The translations under genes were made by a program, and so were the position numbers. Below the pieces are notes generated by a model. That model made no database searches. It was given only the letters and a program-made list of their open reading frames with translations, and was not told the DNA's origin. From assembly GCF_946404245.1 (NCBI RefSeq), contig NZ_CAMJCX010000002.1, positions 1-64,000 on the forward strand: 64,000 nt of DNA, in the 5' to 3' direction. Below, in pieces: positions 31,355-41,386 of this stretch (positions are counted from its first letter, which is position 1; each line of letters starts with the position of its first letter). Source of the DNA: an uncultured Methanobrevibacter sp. (GTDB taxonomy: Archaea > Methanobacteriota > Methanobacteria > Methanobacteriales > Methanobacteriaceae).

Positions 31355-32563
31355 ATGTATTTAGACAACTCAGCAACCACTCAAGTTAGTGAGGAAGTAT
31401 TTAAAGAAATGGAACCATATTTCATCGAAGAGTACGGTAACCCTTCAACTCTTTATGGAATCGGTCGTGAATCAAAAAAGGCATTGACTTTGGCTCGTGA
31501 AAGAGTGGCTAAGGCAATCAATGCAAAACCTGATGAAATTATCTTCACAAGCGGAGGATCAGAATCAGATAATCTTGCAATTAAAGGAATTGCATTCAAG
31601 TTATCAAAAAAAGGTAAACATATAATTACCACCAATATTGAACACCCTGCCGTTAAAAACACTTTGGGATTCTTGGAATCCCTGGACTTTAAGGTTACAT
31701 ACCTTCCGGTTAATGAAGAAGGTATCATCAGCGTTGAAGAACTGAAAGAGGCAATCACAGATGAAACAATTTTAATTACCATTATGCATGCCAACAACGA
31801 GCTCGGTACCATTCAGCCTATTGAGGAAATAGGTAAAATCGCTCGTGAAAAAGGCATCAAGTTCCACACTGACGCAGTACAGAGTTTCGGTAAGATTGAA
31901 GTGGATGTTGAGAAATTAAATGTTGACTTGCTTTCTCTATCTTCCCATAAAATCAACGGTCCGAAAGGTGTCGGTGCACTCTACATCAAGAAGGGAACTC
32001 GTGTAGTGCCTCTCATTCATGGAGGGGGCCAGGAAAAAGGAATCAGATCCGGAACTGAAAACGTTCCTGGAATTGTCGGATTCGGAAAAGCCTGTGAATT
32101 GGCAGCTGAAAGATTGGATGAGCATTACGAAAAGTTATCATCAATCCGAGATGAGCTAATTGATAAAGTTTTAACCACCATTCCCGAATCCTACCTGAAC
32201 GGTTCTAAGGAAACCAGACTGCCTAACCTTGTAAACTTCAGATTCAAGGCTATTGAAGGGGAATCATTGATTCTTTTGCTGGACGCTAAAGGTTATCAGG
32301 CATCCACAGGTTCAGCATGCTCTTCCAATACATTGGAAGCGTCACCTGTACTGACTGCATTGGGTCTTGACCCTGTAGATGTGCACGGTTCTTTAAGAAT
32401 ATCCCTGGCACCGGAAAGCGATGCCTTTGATGTGGATGAATTTGTAAATACTATTGCGGAAGCCGTAGGCAGACTAAGGCAAATGTCACCGTTATGGAAT
32501 CAGGAACTTGATTACGATGGTGTAATGTGTAAAAAAGATCACGATGACTGTAGGAGATGTTAA
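31355..32563 (+). CDS. nifS: Cysteine desulfurase
   Basis: MYLDNSATTQ, SSHKINGPKGVGALY, STGSACSS. Confidence 0.95.
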   Translation: MYLDNSATTQVSEEVFKEMEPYFIEEYGNPSTLYGIGRESKKALTLARERVAKAINAKPDEIIFTSGGSESDNLAIKGIAFKLSKKGKHIITTNIEHPAVKNTLGFLESLDFKVTYLPVNEEGIISVEELKEAITDETILITIMHANNELGTIQPIEEIGKIAREKGIKFHTDAVQSFGKIEVDVEKLNVDLLSLSSHKINGPKGVGALYIKKGTRVVPLIHGGGQEKGIRSGTENVPGIVGFGKACELAAERLDEHYEKLSSIRDELIDKVLTTIPESYLNGSKETRLPNLVNFRFKAIEGESLILLLDAKGYQASTGSACSSNTLEASPVLTALGLDPVDVHGSLRISLAPESDAFDVDEFVNTIAEAVGRLRQMSPLWNQELDYDGVMCKKDHDDCRRC

Positions 32564-32565
32564 TT

Positions 32566-32940
32566 ATGGATTATTCAGAAAAGGTAATGGACCACTTTGC
32601 AAACCCAAGAAACTGTAGGATGATGGAAGACGCCAACGGTGTTGGAACTGTAGGAAACCCGACATGCGGAGACTTGATGACAATCTACATCAAGGTCAAT
32701 GAGGATGAAGTAATCGAGGACATTTCATTCCAGACTTTCGGATGCGGCGCTGCCATTGCAACAAGCAGCATGATTACCGAAATTGCAGTTGGAAAAACTC
32801 TTGAAGAGGCTTTAAAAATCTCAAGAAATGATGTGGCAGAGGAATTGGACGGTCTTCCACCAATCAAGATGCACTGTTCCAACCTTGCGGCAGACGGTCT
32901 TCAGGCAGCTATCGAAAACTACTATGAAAATAACCAGTAG
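32566..32940 (+). CDS. nifU: Fe-S cluster assembly scaffold (NifU/IscU-like)
   Basis: MDYSEKVMDHFANPRNC, GNPTCGDLM, FGCGAAIATSSM, HCSNLA. Confidence 0.93.
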   Translation: MDYSEKVMDHFANPRNCRMMEDANGVGTVGNPTCGDLMTIYIKVNEDEVIEDISFQTFGCGAAIATSSMITEIAVGKTLEEALKISRNDVAEELDGLPPIKMHCSNLAADGLQAAIENYYENNQ

Positions 32941-33004
32941 GTAACAATAATAATAAATACTTTAAGCAATAAAATAATTTTAATATTTAACGGAGATGTT
33001 TTAT

Positions 33005-33370
33005 ATGGCAAAAATATTAAAATGTAACGAATGCGGAAGTATTATTCAAGTTTTATCTGAAGGCGATGAAAAAGTATGCAACGATCACATGCTTGAATTC
33101 CCTGTTCAAACTGAAGGTGAAAAAGCACCTAAACACAAACCAGTAGTAGAAATCGATGGAGACAAAGTTACCGTTAAAGTCGGTGAAGCAGCTCACCCAA
33201 TGGATGATGACCATTTCATTGAATTTGTCATTGTCGAAGCAGGCGCTGAACAATACGCAAAATGCTTCAAACCTGGAGATGTTGCAGAAGCAACTTTCAC
33301 TGTAAACTCCACAGATGATGTTAAAGCATTAGCATTCTGTAATCAACACGGACTCTGGTCAAGCGAATAA
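33005..33370 (+). CDS. Desulfoferrodoxin/superoxide reductase family protein
   Basis: KHKPVVE, AHPMDDDHFIEF, FCNQHGLW catalytic iron ligands; partial N-terminal rubredoxin-like centre. Confidence 0.88.
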   Translation: MAKILKCNECGSIIQVLSEGDEKVCNDHMLEFPVQTEGEKAPKHKPVVEIDGDKVTVKVGEAAHPMDDDHFIEFVIVEAGAEQYAKCFKPGDVAEATFTVNSTDDVKALAFCNQHGLWSSE

Positions 33371-33456
33371 GTTTAAAATCCATTTTTAAACTTCTTTTTT
33401 TTCTTTAATTTTTTTCATGAAAAATTTTAATTACTTGTTTTAATATAAAATATATC

Positions 33457-33972
33457 GTGTCTAGTTATAGTAAATTAATAATTTTTATTGTTGTTTTAGT
33501 TTTAATTTCAGCAGCTCTCGTTTTCATTGAGAGTTCAACAGACAGCATAAACAAATCCATGCCTGAAATCAGTGATGGAATAGTTCAAGGAGATGCTGAC
33601 TATAATGAGGCTGTTGAACTGGTAAACAATAAGAATTTTTATGAATCAATGGAAAAAGCGGAATCTGCAGGGGATAACTATAATAAAAGTCTATCGAAAT
33701 TGCATGAAATCCAAAGAAATTTCTCTGCCGATGTCAATAAGGTTCATCAGGAGTACATTACCACCACTATCCGTGAACTTGAACTAAAACTCGAAGCTGT
33801 TGATTCATTAAAAGAAGCGATTGAGTGCTTTGAAGTATATTCAAACTACACAGGCAGCAACTATGGTTTTGAAGCCAACGATTACATGAATCAGGCTGTC
33901 GAATATCAGCATCAAAGGGATTCGATCGTAAGCGATAATCCGAATTTATTTAAACAAAATTTTATTATGTGA
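33457..33972 (+). CDS. Membrane-anchored hypothetical protein
   Basis: N-terminal TM then helical ectodomain; GTG start. Confidence 0.6.
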   Translation: MSSYSKLIIFIVVLVLISAALVFIESSTDSINKSMPEISDGIVQGDADYNEAVELVNNKNFYESMEKAESAGDNYNKSLSKLHEIQRNFSADVNKVHQEYITTTIRELELKLEAVDSLKEAIECFEVYSNYTGSNYGFEANDYMNQAVEYQHQRDSIVSDNPNLFKQNFIM

Positions 33973-33984
33973 TGAGGGATTAAT

Positions 33985-36246
33985 TTGAAAACTAAATGTC
34001 CGAAATGTAAAGGTATAGGTTCCGTTGTTGTGGACTATAAAGAATGTGATGCATGTGGCGGAACAGGATATGAAGATGATTTATTTGATGTGGGAAGCCA
34101 TTTTAAAGGAGTCAACAGCAAGGCAAAAGCGAAATTTGATTTAGGCTCAGACCAGGACATTCCATGTGAAGTCTGTAATGGAAAAGGGCAGGTGGAAGTG
34201 TTTGAGGAATGCCCTCGCTGTCATGGAACCGGTCAGATTAATGTATGCAGGGACTGCGGAAAACTGATTTCAGAAAGTTTAGATTTATGTGATGACTGTA
34301 AAGAAAAAAGAAAGGTAGAAAAAATGAAGCATGATGAATTTGAAGCCCGCAGAAAAGCGGCTCGTGATGTGTATGTTTTGGATTCCTTGTGTCAGATGAG
34401 GGACATTGACAAGGACAGATTATATAGAGGTAAAATAACAAGAATCGAAAGGTATGGTGCTTTCGTATCTCTAAACAATAACGTATGGGGACTTATGAGA
34501 GGAGATGTCTCTGGTTATAAGGTCGGTGAAGATGTAATTGTATTCATTACCGCAATCAAGTCAAGGGAAGGAAAAATTGATTTTGCACCTGCTTATGTTG
34601 ATTCATACAATCTTAAAAGACTCACCAAATCAATTCCAAGAACTTTAATCAGTAAGTTGGAAGAGAAAAAAGGCAAAATGGTTAGAATTGACGGTGAGGT
34701 TCAGCAGATTCAGCAGACTTCCGGTCCGACAATATTCATAATAAATGATGAAAGCGGAACAACCGAGATTGCCGCATTTGACAAGGCCGGCGAAAGGTCC
34801 TATCCTGAAATTGAGCTTGGCGATGCGGTGCAGGTCATCGGTGAAGTTAATGAACATGGCGGAAAGACACAGATTGAGTCATCTTCAATGACAAAACTTT
34901 CCGAAGAAAATACTATCAAGCTACATAAGTTAATAGACGATGCATTAAACAAAAGAGCAGAGCCTCAACATGTTGATTTCTTGGTCAAAAGTGATGTTTT
35001 AAACAGACTCAAACCTAAGATGAGAGAGGCTGCACAGAAAATCCGAAGGGCAATTCTTGACGGAAGAACCGTTTTGCTCAGACATCACAATGATGCCGAC
35101 GGAATATGTTCAGGAGTTGCAATGGAAAAGGCTATCGTTCCTTTGATTGAAAAGGTAAATCCAAGCAATGACGCTCAATATTATTATTTCAAACGTTCTC
35201 CAAGTAAAGCACCATTCTATGAGCTTGAAGATGTTGTTAAAGATTTATCCTTTGCTCTTGAAGACCAGGAAAGGCACGGTCAGAAATTGCCTCTGATTGT
35301 TCTTCTGGACAACGGGTCAACTGAAGAGGACATTGTCGCACTGATGCAGGCCAAGATTTATGATATCGAAGTTGTCGTAATAGACCATCACTCTCCGGGT
35401 GAACTTCTCACAAAAGATGAAAGGGACGGCGAGATATACGGCGCAACAGTTGCAGTTGACGAATATGTTGACACACATGTCAATCCTTACCTTGTCGGGG
35501 GAGATTCACAGCTTACAGCCGGAGCCCTGGCAACAGAAGTTGCACACCTGATCAATCCTGACGTGAAGGATTTAATCAAGCACCTCCCGGCAGTTGCCGC
35601 ATTGGGAGACCGTGCGGAATGCGGTGAAGTTTACCAATATCTGCAAATTGCCAGTGAAAAAGGATTTACAAAAGAGCATTTGGCAAAAATAGCTGAATGT
35701 GTTGATTTTGAAGCTTATTTCCTGAGATTTATGAATGGTAGAGGAATAATGGACACCATATTGGCAGTGGATAATTTGGATAAACATGAAAAGATGATTG
35801 ATGCCTTATACAAGGAATATCAAAAGAGAATTGACACCCAACTTAAGGCGGCACTTCCTAATATCAAAAGAACACAGCTTGAAAACGGCATCTATTTCAA
35901 TCTTATTGATGTTGAAAAGTATGCTCATAAATTCACATTCCCTGCTCCTGGAAAAACATGCGGATTTGTCCATGACCATGTGATAAAGGAATTGGGTGAG
36001 GACAAGCCTATTGTAACATTGGGACACGGTCCTGATTTCGGTGTGTTTAGAGCAACTGATGCCGTCAATGAAGAATTTGGCTTTAATGTCAATGATATTG
36101 TAGCAACAATGATTGAAAGGGTTCCGTCAGCAGGAATTGACGGTGGAGGTCATGAATGTGCGGGTTCCATCAAATATATTGAGGGACTTGGAGACGAGGT
36201 ACTGTTCAAGGTTGTTGAAGAGATTCAATCATTGACTAAAAAATAA
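33985..36246 (+). CDS. Archaeal RecJ-like DHH exonuclease with DnaJ-type zinc finger, S1 and OB domains
   Basis: CPKCKGIGSVVV..CDACGGTGY..CEVCNGKGQ..CPRCHGTGQ; GKITRIERYGAFVSL; HHNDADGICSG; VVIDHHSPGE. Confidence 0.92.
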   Translation: MKTKCPKCKGIGSVVVDYKECDACGGTGYEDDLFDVGSHFKGVNSKAKAKFDLGSDQDIPCEVCNGKGQVEVFEECPRCHGTGQINVCRDCGKLISESLDLCDDCKEKRKVEKMKHDEFEARRKAARDVYVLDSLCQMRDIDKDRLYRGKITRIERYGAFVSLNNNVWGLMRGDVSGYKVGEDVIVFITAIKSREGKIDFAPAYVDSYNLKRLTKSIPRTLISKLEEKKGKMVRIDGEVQQIQQTSGPTIFIINDESGTTEIAAFDKAGERSYPEIELGDAVQVIGEVNEHGGKTQIESSSMTKLSEENTIKLHKLIDDALNKRAEPQHVDFLVKSDVLNRLKPKMREAAQKIRRAILDGRTVLLRHHNDADGICSGVAMEKAIVPLIEKVNPSNDAQYYYFKRSPSKAPFYELEDVVKDLSFALEDQERHGQKLPLIVLLDNGSTEEDIVALMQAKIYDIEVVVIDHHSPGELLTKDERDGEIYGATVAVDEYVDTHVNPYLVGGDSQLTAGALATEVAHLINPDVKDLIKHLPAVAALGDRAECGEVYQYLQIASEKGFTKEHLAKIAECVDFEAYFLRFMNGRGIMDTILAVDNLDKHEKMIDALYKEYQKRIDTQLKAALPNIKRTQLENGIYFNLIDVEKYAHKFTFPAPGKTCGFVHDHVIKELGEDKPIVTLGHGPDFGVFRATDAVNEEFGFNVNDIVATMIERVPSAGIDGGGHECAGSIKYIEGLGDEVLFKVVEEIQSLTKK

Positions 36247-36257
36247 TTCAGATAAAA

Positions 36258-37142
36258 ATGATTGCAGGCAATTATTGTAAAAAATGCGGGCACAGGATAT
36301 TCCCTAGCGACCAGTACTGCAAGGTTTGCGGTTGTAAAACGGGGTATCACAATGAAGATGCTCATGTTTTTACAATACCATTGTATGATATTGGCTTTTT
36401 TAATTTGGATGTTGATTTTTCGCCATACATCGAAAGCAAACGTGATGACTTTCACTATGAGATATGCTCCTGCGGCTATCTGAATAATGTGGAAAATGAA
36501 TACTGCTATATGTGCGGCGCCAAAAGGGCTCCGAGCAAACTGGAGAAAATCCTCAAAAAGGAGGTTAAGCCAGCTTTTTCTATAGACAATATGCTGTGCG
36601 AGTGCGGCGCAATAAACTCCAGCGAAAACATATACTGCGAGATGTGTGGAAAACGTTTGCATGGAGATGAAAAACCCGTAAACACCAACTACAGCAATTT
36701 CAATCTTGAATTTGACGATTCCGTATTCTGTTTTTGCGGTGAGGAAAACGAAAGATTTTCCAGATTCTGCAGAAACTGCGGAAGGCCCCTGATGAATTAC
36801 GGAAAATCAAATGACATATTCATATTATGCACATGCGCCACAATCAATGAGGCCACCTCTGATTTTTGCATTGAATGCGGCAAAAGTCTAAAAAAGGAAA
36901 ATTCAGTCATAGTATGCATCTGCGGTGAAAAAAATCCCGACGGTTCCAATTTCTGTCAGAGATGCGACAGGCCATTGAATCCTCAAAAAACCTTAAAATC
37001 AAAAATCATCTGTTCCTGTGGTGAAGTATTGGACTGGGACAGTGAATTCTGTTATAATTGCGGAAAAAATGTTAAAGCGGCATTAGCCCGTAAAAATTCA
37101 ATCAATGACACAGTAAAAACAATTAAAGGCATTTTCAGGTAG
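36258..37142 (+). CDS. Seven-zinc-ribbon protein
   Basis: Seven C-x(1-2)-C...C-x2-C pairs across 294 aa. Confidence 0.75.
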   Translation: MIAGNYCKKCGHRIFPSDQYCKVCGCKTGYHNEDAHVFTIPLYDIGFFNLDVDFSPYIESKRDDFHYEICSCGYLNNVENEYCYMCGAKRAPSKLEKILKKEVKPAFSIDNMLCECGAINSSENIYCEMCGKRLHGDEKPVNTNYSNFNLEFDDSVFCFCGEENERFSRFCRNCGRPLMNYGKSNDIFILCTCATINEATSDFCIECGKSLKKENSVIVCICGEKNPDGSNFCQRCDRPLNPQKTLKSKIICSCGEVLDWDSEFCYNCGKNVKAALARKNSINDTVKTIKGIFR

Positions 37143-37149
37143 TGATAAT

Positions 37150-38130
37150 TTGAAGTATTGTGATGTTTGCGGCACATTGAACCCTCGTGAAAACAATTTT
37201 TGCATTCACTGCGGAAACAGACTGATTACAGAACATTTCTGCCCTTACTGTGGCGAACTTAATCTGGATTATGCAACTTCCTGTGTTAAATGCGGAAAGC
37301 AAATCAATCCGATAGCCATTGATGATTTTGATATCTTTTTCAGCCAGTACAATGAGGACTTATTGTCCAATGCCCACATCAGTGACGAGGAATATGTCAC
37401 ATTGCTTTCAAACATATTCAAAAGGGCTGATTATTTTGAAATCAGCGGAAGCACCATTAAAAACAAGATTTTGAATTTTGCAAGCGCCTTTGCCGAATGT
37501 GAAACAAAGTCAAGAGGCTATGAAAGGGGTTCCATTTATCTGGGAAATAAGATAAGCTATGATGACCGTTTGGATGATTCGGTTCAGATAGCAACAATCA
37601 TCCATGAACTGGCTCATTATCTGTTGTTCCTGATAATTGACACGTTACTGTGCAAAATATTGAAGGTAAACACCTCTTCAACTATAGAAAGTTTCGTGTG
37701 GTATTTTTTAACCCTGCCTGAATTTAAAATCATGAATGAGTACTGCGCCCACACTGTTGAAGGCAGGTTCATTCCATACGGATATCAGAATTACGGATCA
37801 TTCAACATGCTGGTGGAGCATCTCAATGTTGATGAGGAAGCGCTGAACGGCATGGTGGTTTTCGGCAATACATTCGCCAATGAGATAATCATATATCTGG
37901 AAAAATTCATCGATGAGGACTTGAGGGATGAGATAAAAATTCAATACAGAAAGGATTCCGTTGCCCCTACTTATAAGTCAATCTTAAGGGAAACTACTGA
38001 CTCATTGCCGTTGAGTATAAAAAATATTACGTTGCTTCAGGTTTTAGTTGATATTTTTAAAGAAGCATCGTCCGAAGATGTTAGAAATGAATTAGAAGAA
38101 ATAAAAAAAGAGATTGAATTAAATTACTAG
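37150..38130 (+). CDS. Double zinc-ribbon protein with HExxH metallopeptidase-like domain
   Basis: CDVCG..FCIHCG, CPYCG..CVKCG, then IATIIHELAHYLLF. Confidence 0.75.
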   Translation: MKYCDVCGTLNPRENNFCIHCGNRLITEHFCPYCGELNLDYATSCVKCGKQINPIAIDDFDIFFSQYNEDLLSNAHISDEEYVTLLSNIFKRADYFEISGSTIKNKILNFASAFAECETKSRGYERGSIYLGNKISYDDRLDDSVQIATIIHELAHYLLFLIIDTLLCKILKVNTSSTIESFVWYFLTLPEFKIMNEYCAHTVEGRFIPYGYQNYGSFNMLVEHLNVDEEALNGMVVFGNTFANEIIIYLEKFIDEDLRDEIKIQYRKDSVAPTYKSILRETTDSLPLSIKNITLLQVLVDIFKEASSEDVRNELEEIKKEIELNY

Positions 38131-38420
38131 TCTTTCTTCTTTTTTTCATTGTTTTCGATTGTGTTCAATACATCTTTACCGGTATCGGTCAATCTGTATA
38201 ATCTTCCCTTACGAGCTTCTTCATTTATGCATTCCACAATTTCTTTGCTTTTTAATTCGCTTAGAACTTTTGAAATATGGTTAGTTCTAATTCCACTGTC
38301 TTTTGCAATATGAGTTGGGATTTTAACTTCGTCTCCAATAGATTTCAATGTCTTTTCTCTATATTTGGAAATTTGAACATATGAAGTTAATTTCAAAAGC
38401 TCATCGTTTTCTTTTGACAT
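38127..38420 (-). CDS. Winged-helix transcriptional regulator
   Basis: HIAKDSGIRTNHISKVLSELKSKEIVECINEEARKGRLYRLTDTG. Confidence 0.8.
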   Translation of the reverse strand: MSKENDELLKLTSYVQISKYREKTLKSIGDEVKIPTHIAKDSGIRTNHISKVLSELKSKEIVECINEEARKGRLYRLTDTGKDVLNTIENNEKKKKD

Positions 38421-38580
38421 AATAGAATATTATATTTTTTATACTATAAAATATTTTATACCATTTTATAAGGTGAATATAAGTATTTTAGTCACTGCTT
38501 ACAAGGTATTATTAATAAGAATTAATTATATAATATAATATAGTTAAAAAATAACTTATACTTGAATTAGTTGATTTATC

Positions 38581-39207
38581 ATGAAATGTGAAAACTGTGG
38601 TTTTGAAAATAAGGATACTGCAAAATTCTGTACAAAATGCGGTGCGGAATTTAATGCCGGGCCAGTTGCCTCGCCTGCTGAACCTTCATCCAGCAATAAC
38701 TCAAAATATATTATCATTGCATTGGTAATTGTAATTCTGATTCTTGTTGGATGTGTGGGTTACTTTATGGGGACTATGAATACCGGTGACGCTCAAAGTG
38801 GCGGTGCAGTTGACAATGCTTCTCAAGAGGTTTCATCAAGCGATTCCGGAAATGATGACGGAAGTGCTAAAACTCAAACTACTTCTTCATCAAGCTCAAG
38901 CAGCAAATCCAAGTCATGGGAATCCATAGGCAGCTATTCCGGCTCAGGGTCAGGTTCTCAAACTATCACTGTTCCTGAAGGCCAGATTATGGTTAAGCTT
39001 TCAGCATATCCTATAAAAAATTATGCTACAAACCATCTGTATGTCACAGGCTCCAACGGCCAGTCCGGCGGAGTGGATTGGGGATCCCATAGTGATGTTG
39101 AGACAAGATCTGATTCATTTTCATTTACTTCATCTTCATCCGAGACATTCACAATAGATTACTATGAAACCGTAAGCTGGGAAGTCGAATTTTACCGTTA
39201 TCAGTAA
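38581..39207 (+). CDS. Zinc-ribbon, single-TM, Ser-rich surface protein
   Basis: MKCENCGFENKDTAKFCTKCG then TM then S/G-rich linker and beta-rich C-terminus. Confidence 0.75.
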   Translation: MKCENCGFENKDTAKFCTKCGAEFNAGPVASPAEPSSSNNSKYIIIALVIVILILVGCVGYFMGTMNTGDAQSGGAVDNASQEVSSSDSGNDDGSAKTQTTSSSSSSSKSKSWESIGSYSGSGSGSQTITVPEGQIMVKLSAYPIKNYATNHLYVTGSNGQSGGVDWGSHSDVETRSDSFSFTSSSSETFTIDYYETVSWEVEFYRYQ

Positions 39208-39276
39208 GTGATTTCAAATCACTTCACTTATTTTTTTTAAAAAATTATTAATATCATAAAAGGGAAATTATCTACT

Positions 39277-39987
39277 ATGTTTTTTGATTTAAATATTAAG
39301 GGAAGTAGCTTTGATGATAATTTAAAATTAGCTATTGAAGCTTCCAAATACGGATGGGAGCACATTAACTTTTCATATGATCAAAATGACTTCAAACAGG
39401 CTCAGGAGTTTAGAGATGAGCTTTCAGATAATTTGGAAAACATTATTGATTTTGATTATACCTTAGAGATTAAATCAAACAACGTTAATGAAATCAGAAA
39501 AATCGTCCGTAAATTCAGAAACAGGGCATCATGCATTTCCGTTGTGGGCGGAGATTTGAAGGTTAACCGGGCAGTGCTTGAAAATGTCCAGATCGATGTG
39601 CTGTCAAGACCGTATCTTAGAAGATATGACAGCGGTCTTAACCATGTTCTGGCCAAGGAAGCTTTAAGAAATAACGTTGCCGTTGAGTTATGCTTCAAGG
39701 ATGTTTTAAAAAGCTATCTGGCTCCAAGGTCTAAAGTCATTTCCAATTTTAAGGACGTTTATACATTATACAGGAAATTTGATTTTCCTTTAATTTTATC
39801 ATCTCGCGCAGAGTCAGTTTTCGATATCAGAACCACCCATGACTTCATCGCTTTTTTTACACAGACCGGCTTGACAGCTTGCGAAATTGAAAAGTCATTC
39901 ATGACTGCAAAAAACATATTAAACTTCAATAAGGATAGGAAGAATATGATTTTAACCGGCGTCAGGAGGGTGGATGATGAAGCTTAG
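39277..39987 (+). CDS. rnp3: RNase P protein component 3 (Rpp30)
   Basis: Rpp30 PHP-like fold sequence; followed by Pop5. Confidence 0.9.
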   Translation: MFFDLNIKGSSFDDNLKLAIEASKYGWEHINFSYDQNDFKQAQEFRDELSDNLENIIDFDYTLEIKSNNVNEIRKIVRKFRNRASCISVVGGDLKVNRAVLENVQIDVLSRPYLRRYDSGLNHVLAKEALRNNVAVELCFKDVLKSYLAPRSKVISNFKDVYTLYRKFDFPLILSSRAESVFDIRTTHDFIAFFTQTGLTACEIEKSFMTAKNILNFNKDRKNMILTGVRRVDDEA

Positions 39988-40333
39988 GGTATTGCCTCCA
40001 ACTCTCAGAAAGAACAACAGGTATCTGACAGTTGAAATTAAGATAACATCTCCAATCGTTAAGGATGACCTCGTTAACATTGTATGGGATGCCTGCGTTC
40101 GTTTTCAGGGTGAACTGAATACTGCTAACTATAATTTATGGGTAATGAAATTCTATGAGCAGGAACATCATGATGACTACTGCTGCTATAAGGCAATCAT
40201 CAGATGTCAGAGGGGTTATGTTGATGAGGTCCGCTCAGCTTTGGCACTGTCCACTAGATTCAATAACTCCAGAATTGCCATTACGACTGTCGGTCTTTCC
40301 GGCACCATCAAAGCATCACAAAAATATATTTAA
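39974..40333 (+). CDS. rnp2: RNase P protein component 2 (Pop5)
   Basis: LRVLPPTLRKNNRYLTVEI; synteny. Confidence 0.92.
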   Translation: MMKLRVLPPTLRKNNRYLTVEIKITSPIVKDDLVNIVWDACVRFQGELNTANYNLWVMKFYEQEHHDDYCCYKAIIRCQRGYVDEVRSALALSTRFNNSRIAITTVGLSGTIKASQKYI

Positions 40334-40563
40334 TTACTTTTTGTAAGTTTAAAATAGAAAACTATATAAATAATATATTATTATAAATATCAATTGGATT
40401 TATGGAAAAAGAATATAAAATATTTTAATAAACTACAATGTAGTGATTAAAATTAAAATTTGCCTTTTCATGGAAGATTTGGTTTTGATTTTTGAATAAT
40501 ATTTTTTATACGTAGTTGAATTAAAATTTTTAATATTAAAAATAGTATATATGAGGTATTAAT

Positions 40564-41358
40564 ATGCAACCTTTACAAAATGCTGGATACGATAGGGCTA
40601 TTACTGTCTTTAGCCCAGACGGAAGACTTTTCCAAGTTGAATATGCAAGAGAAGCTGTTAAAAGAGGAACTACTTCTATAGGTATTAAAAGTTCTGAAGG
40701 AATTATTTTAGCTGTCGACAAGAGAACTACTTCTAGTTTGGTTGAAGCATCATCTATTGAAAAAATATTCAAAATAGATGAACATATCGGAGCAGCTACT
40801 TCAGGTCTTGTTGCTGATGCAAGAGCTTTGGTTGAAAGAGCAAGAGTTGAAGCTCAAATAAATAAGATCACCTACAGCGAACCTATCAGAGTAGATAGTT
40901 TATCTAAAAAGCTATGTGATATGTTGCAGTTATACACACAGAACGGTGGAGTAAGACCATTCGGTTCCGCCTTAATCATTGGTGGTGTGTATGACGGTAA
41001 ATGCAAACTCTTCGAAACCGATCCAAGTGGTGCATTAATTGAATACAAAGCAACCGCAATCGGTTCAGGCAGAAATGCTGCAATGGAAATCTTTGAAGAA
41101 AAATATGATGATGACTTAACATTGGACGGAGCTATCGAACTTGCTTTAACCGCAATTAATGAAGCAACCGACCATGACACAACTTCACAGAATGTTGAAA
41201 TTGCAGTAATCAAAATCGAAGATGAAAAATACGTCAAACTCTCCCAGGATGAAGTACAAAAATACATTGATGAAGTGCTTGTCGAAGAAGAGGAAGAAGA
41301 AGACGTAGAAGAAGAATCTGAAGAAGTCGAAGAAGACTCCGAAGAAGATGAAGAATAA
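40564..41358 (+). CDS. psmA: Proteasome subunit alpha
   Basis: [29 protein letters not shown]. Confidence 0.97.
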   Translation: MQPLQNAGYDRAITVFSPDGRLFQVEYAREAVKRGTTSIGIKSSEGIILAVDKRTTSSLVEASSIEKIFKIDEHIGAATSGLVADARALVERARVEAQINKITYSEPIRVDSLSKKLCDMLQLYTQNGGVRPFGSALIIGGVYDGKCKLFETDPSGALIEYKATAIGSGRNAAMEIFEEKYDDDLTLDGAIELALTAINEATDHDTTSQNVEIAVIKIEDEKYVKLSQDEVQKYIDEVLVEEEEEEDVEEESEEVEEDSEEDEE

Positions 41359-41386
41359 TTTTTATCATTAGTTAGGGGATGTTTCA

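Noticed and set aside
39974-40346. Second overlapping 63-aa ORF at 40155
   Set aside because: Out-of-frame ORF inside rnp2; no independent evidence.
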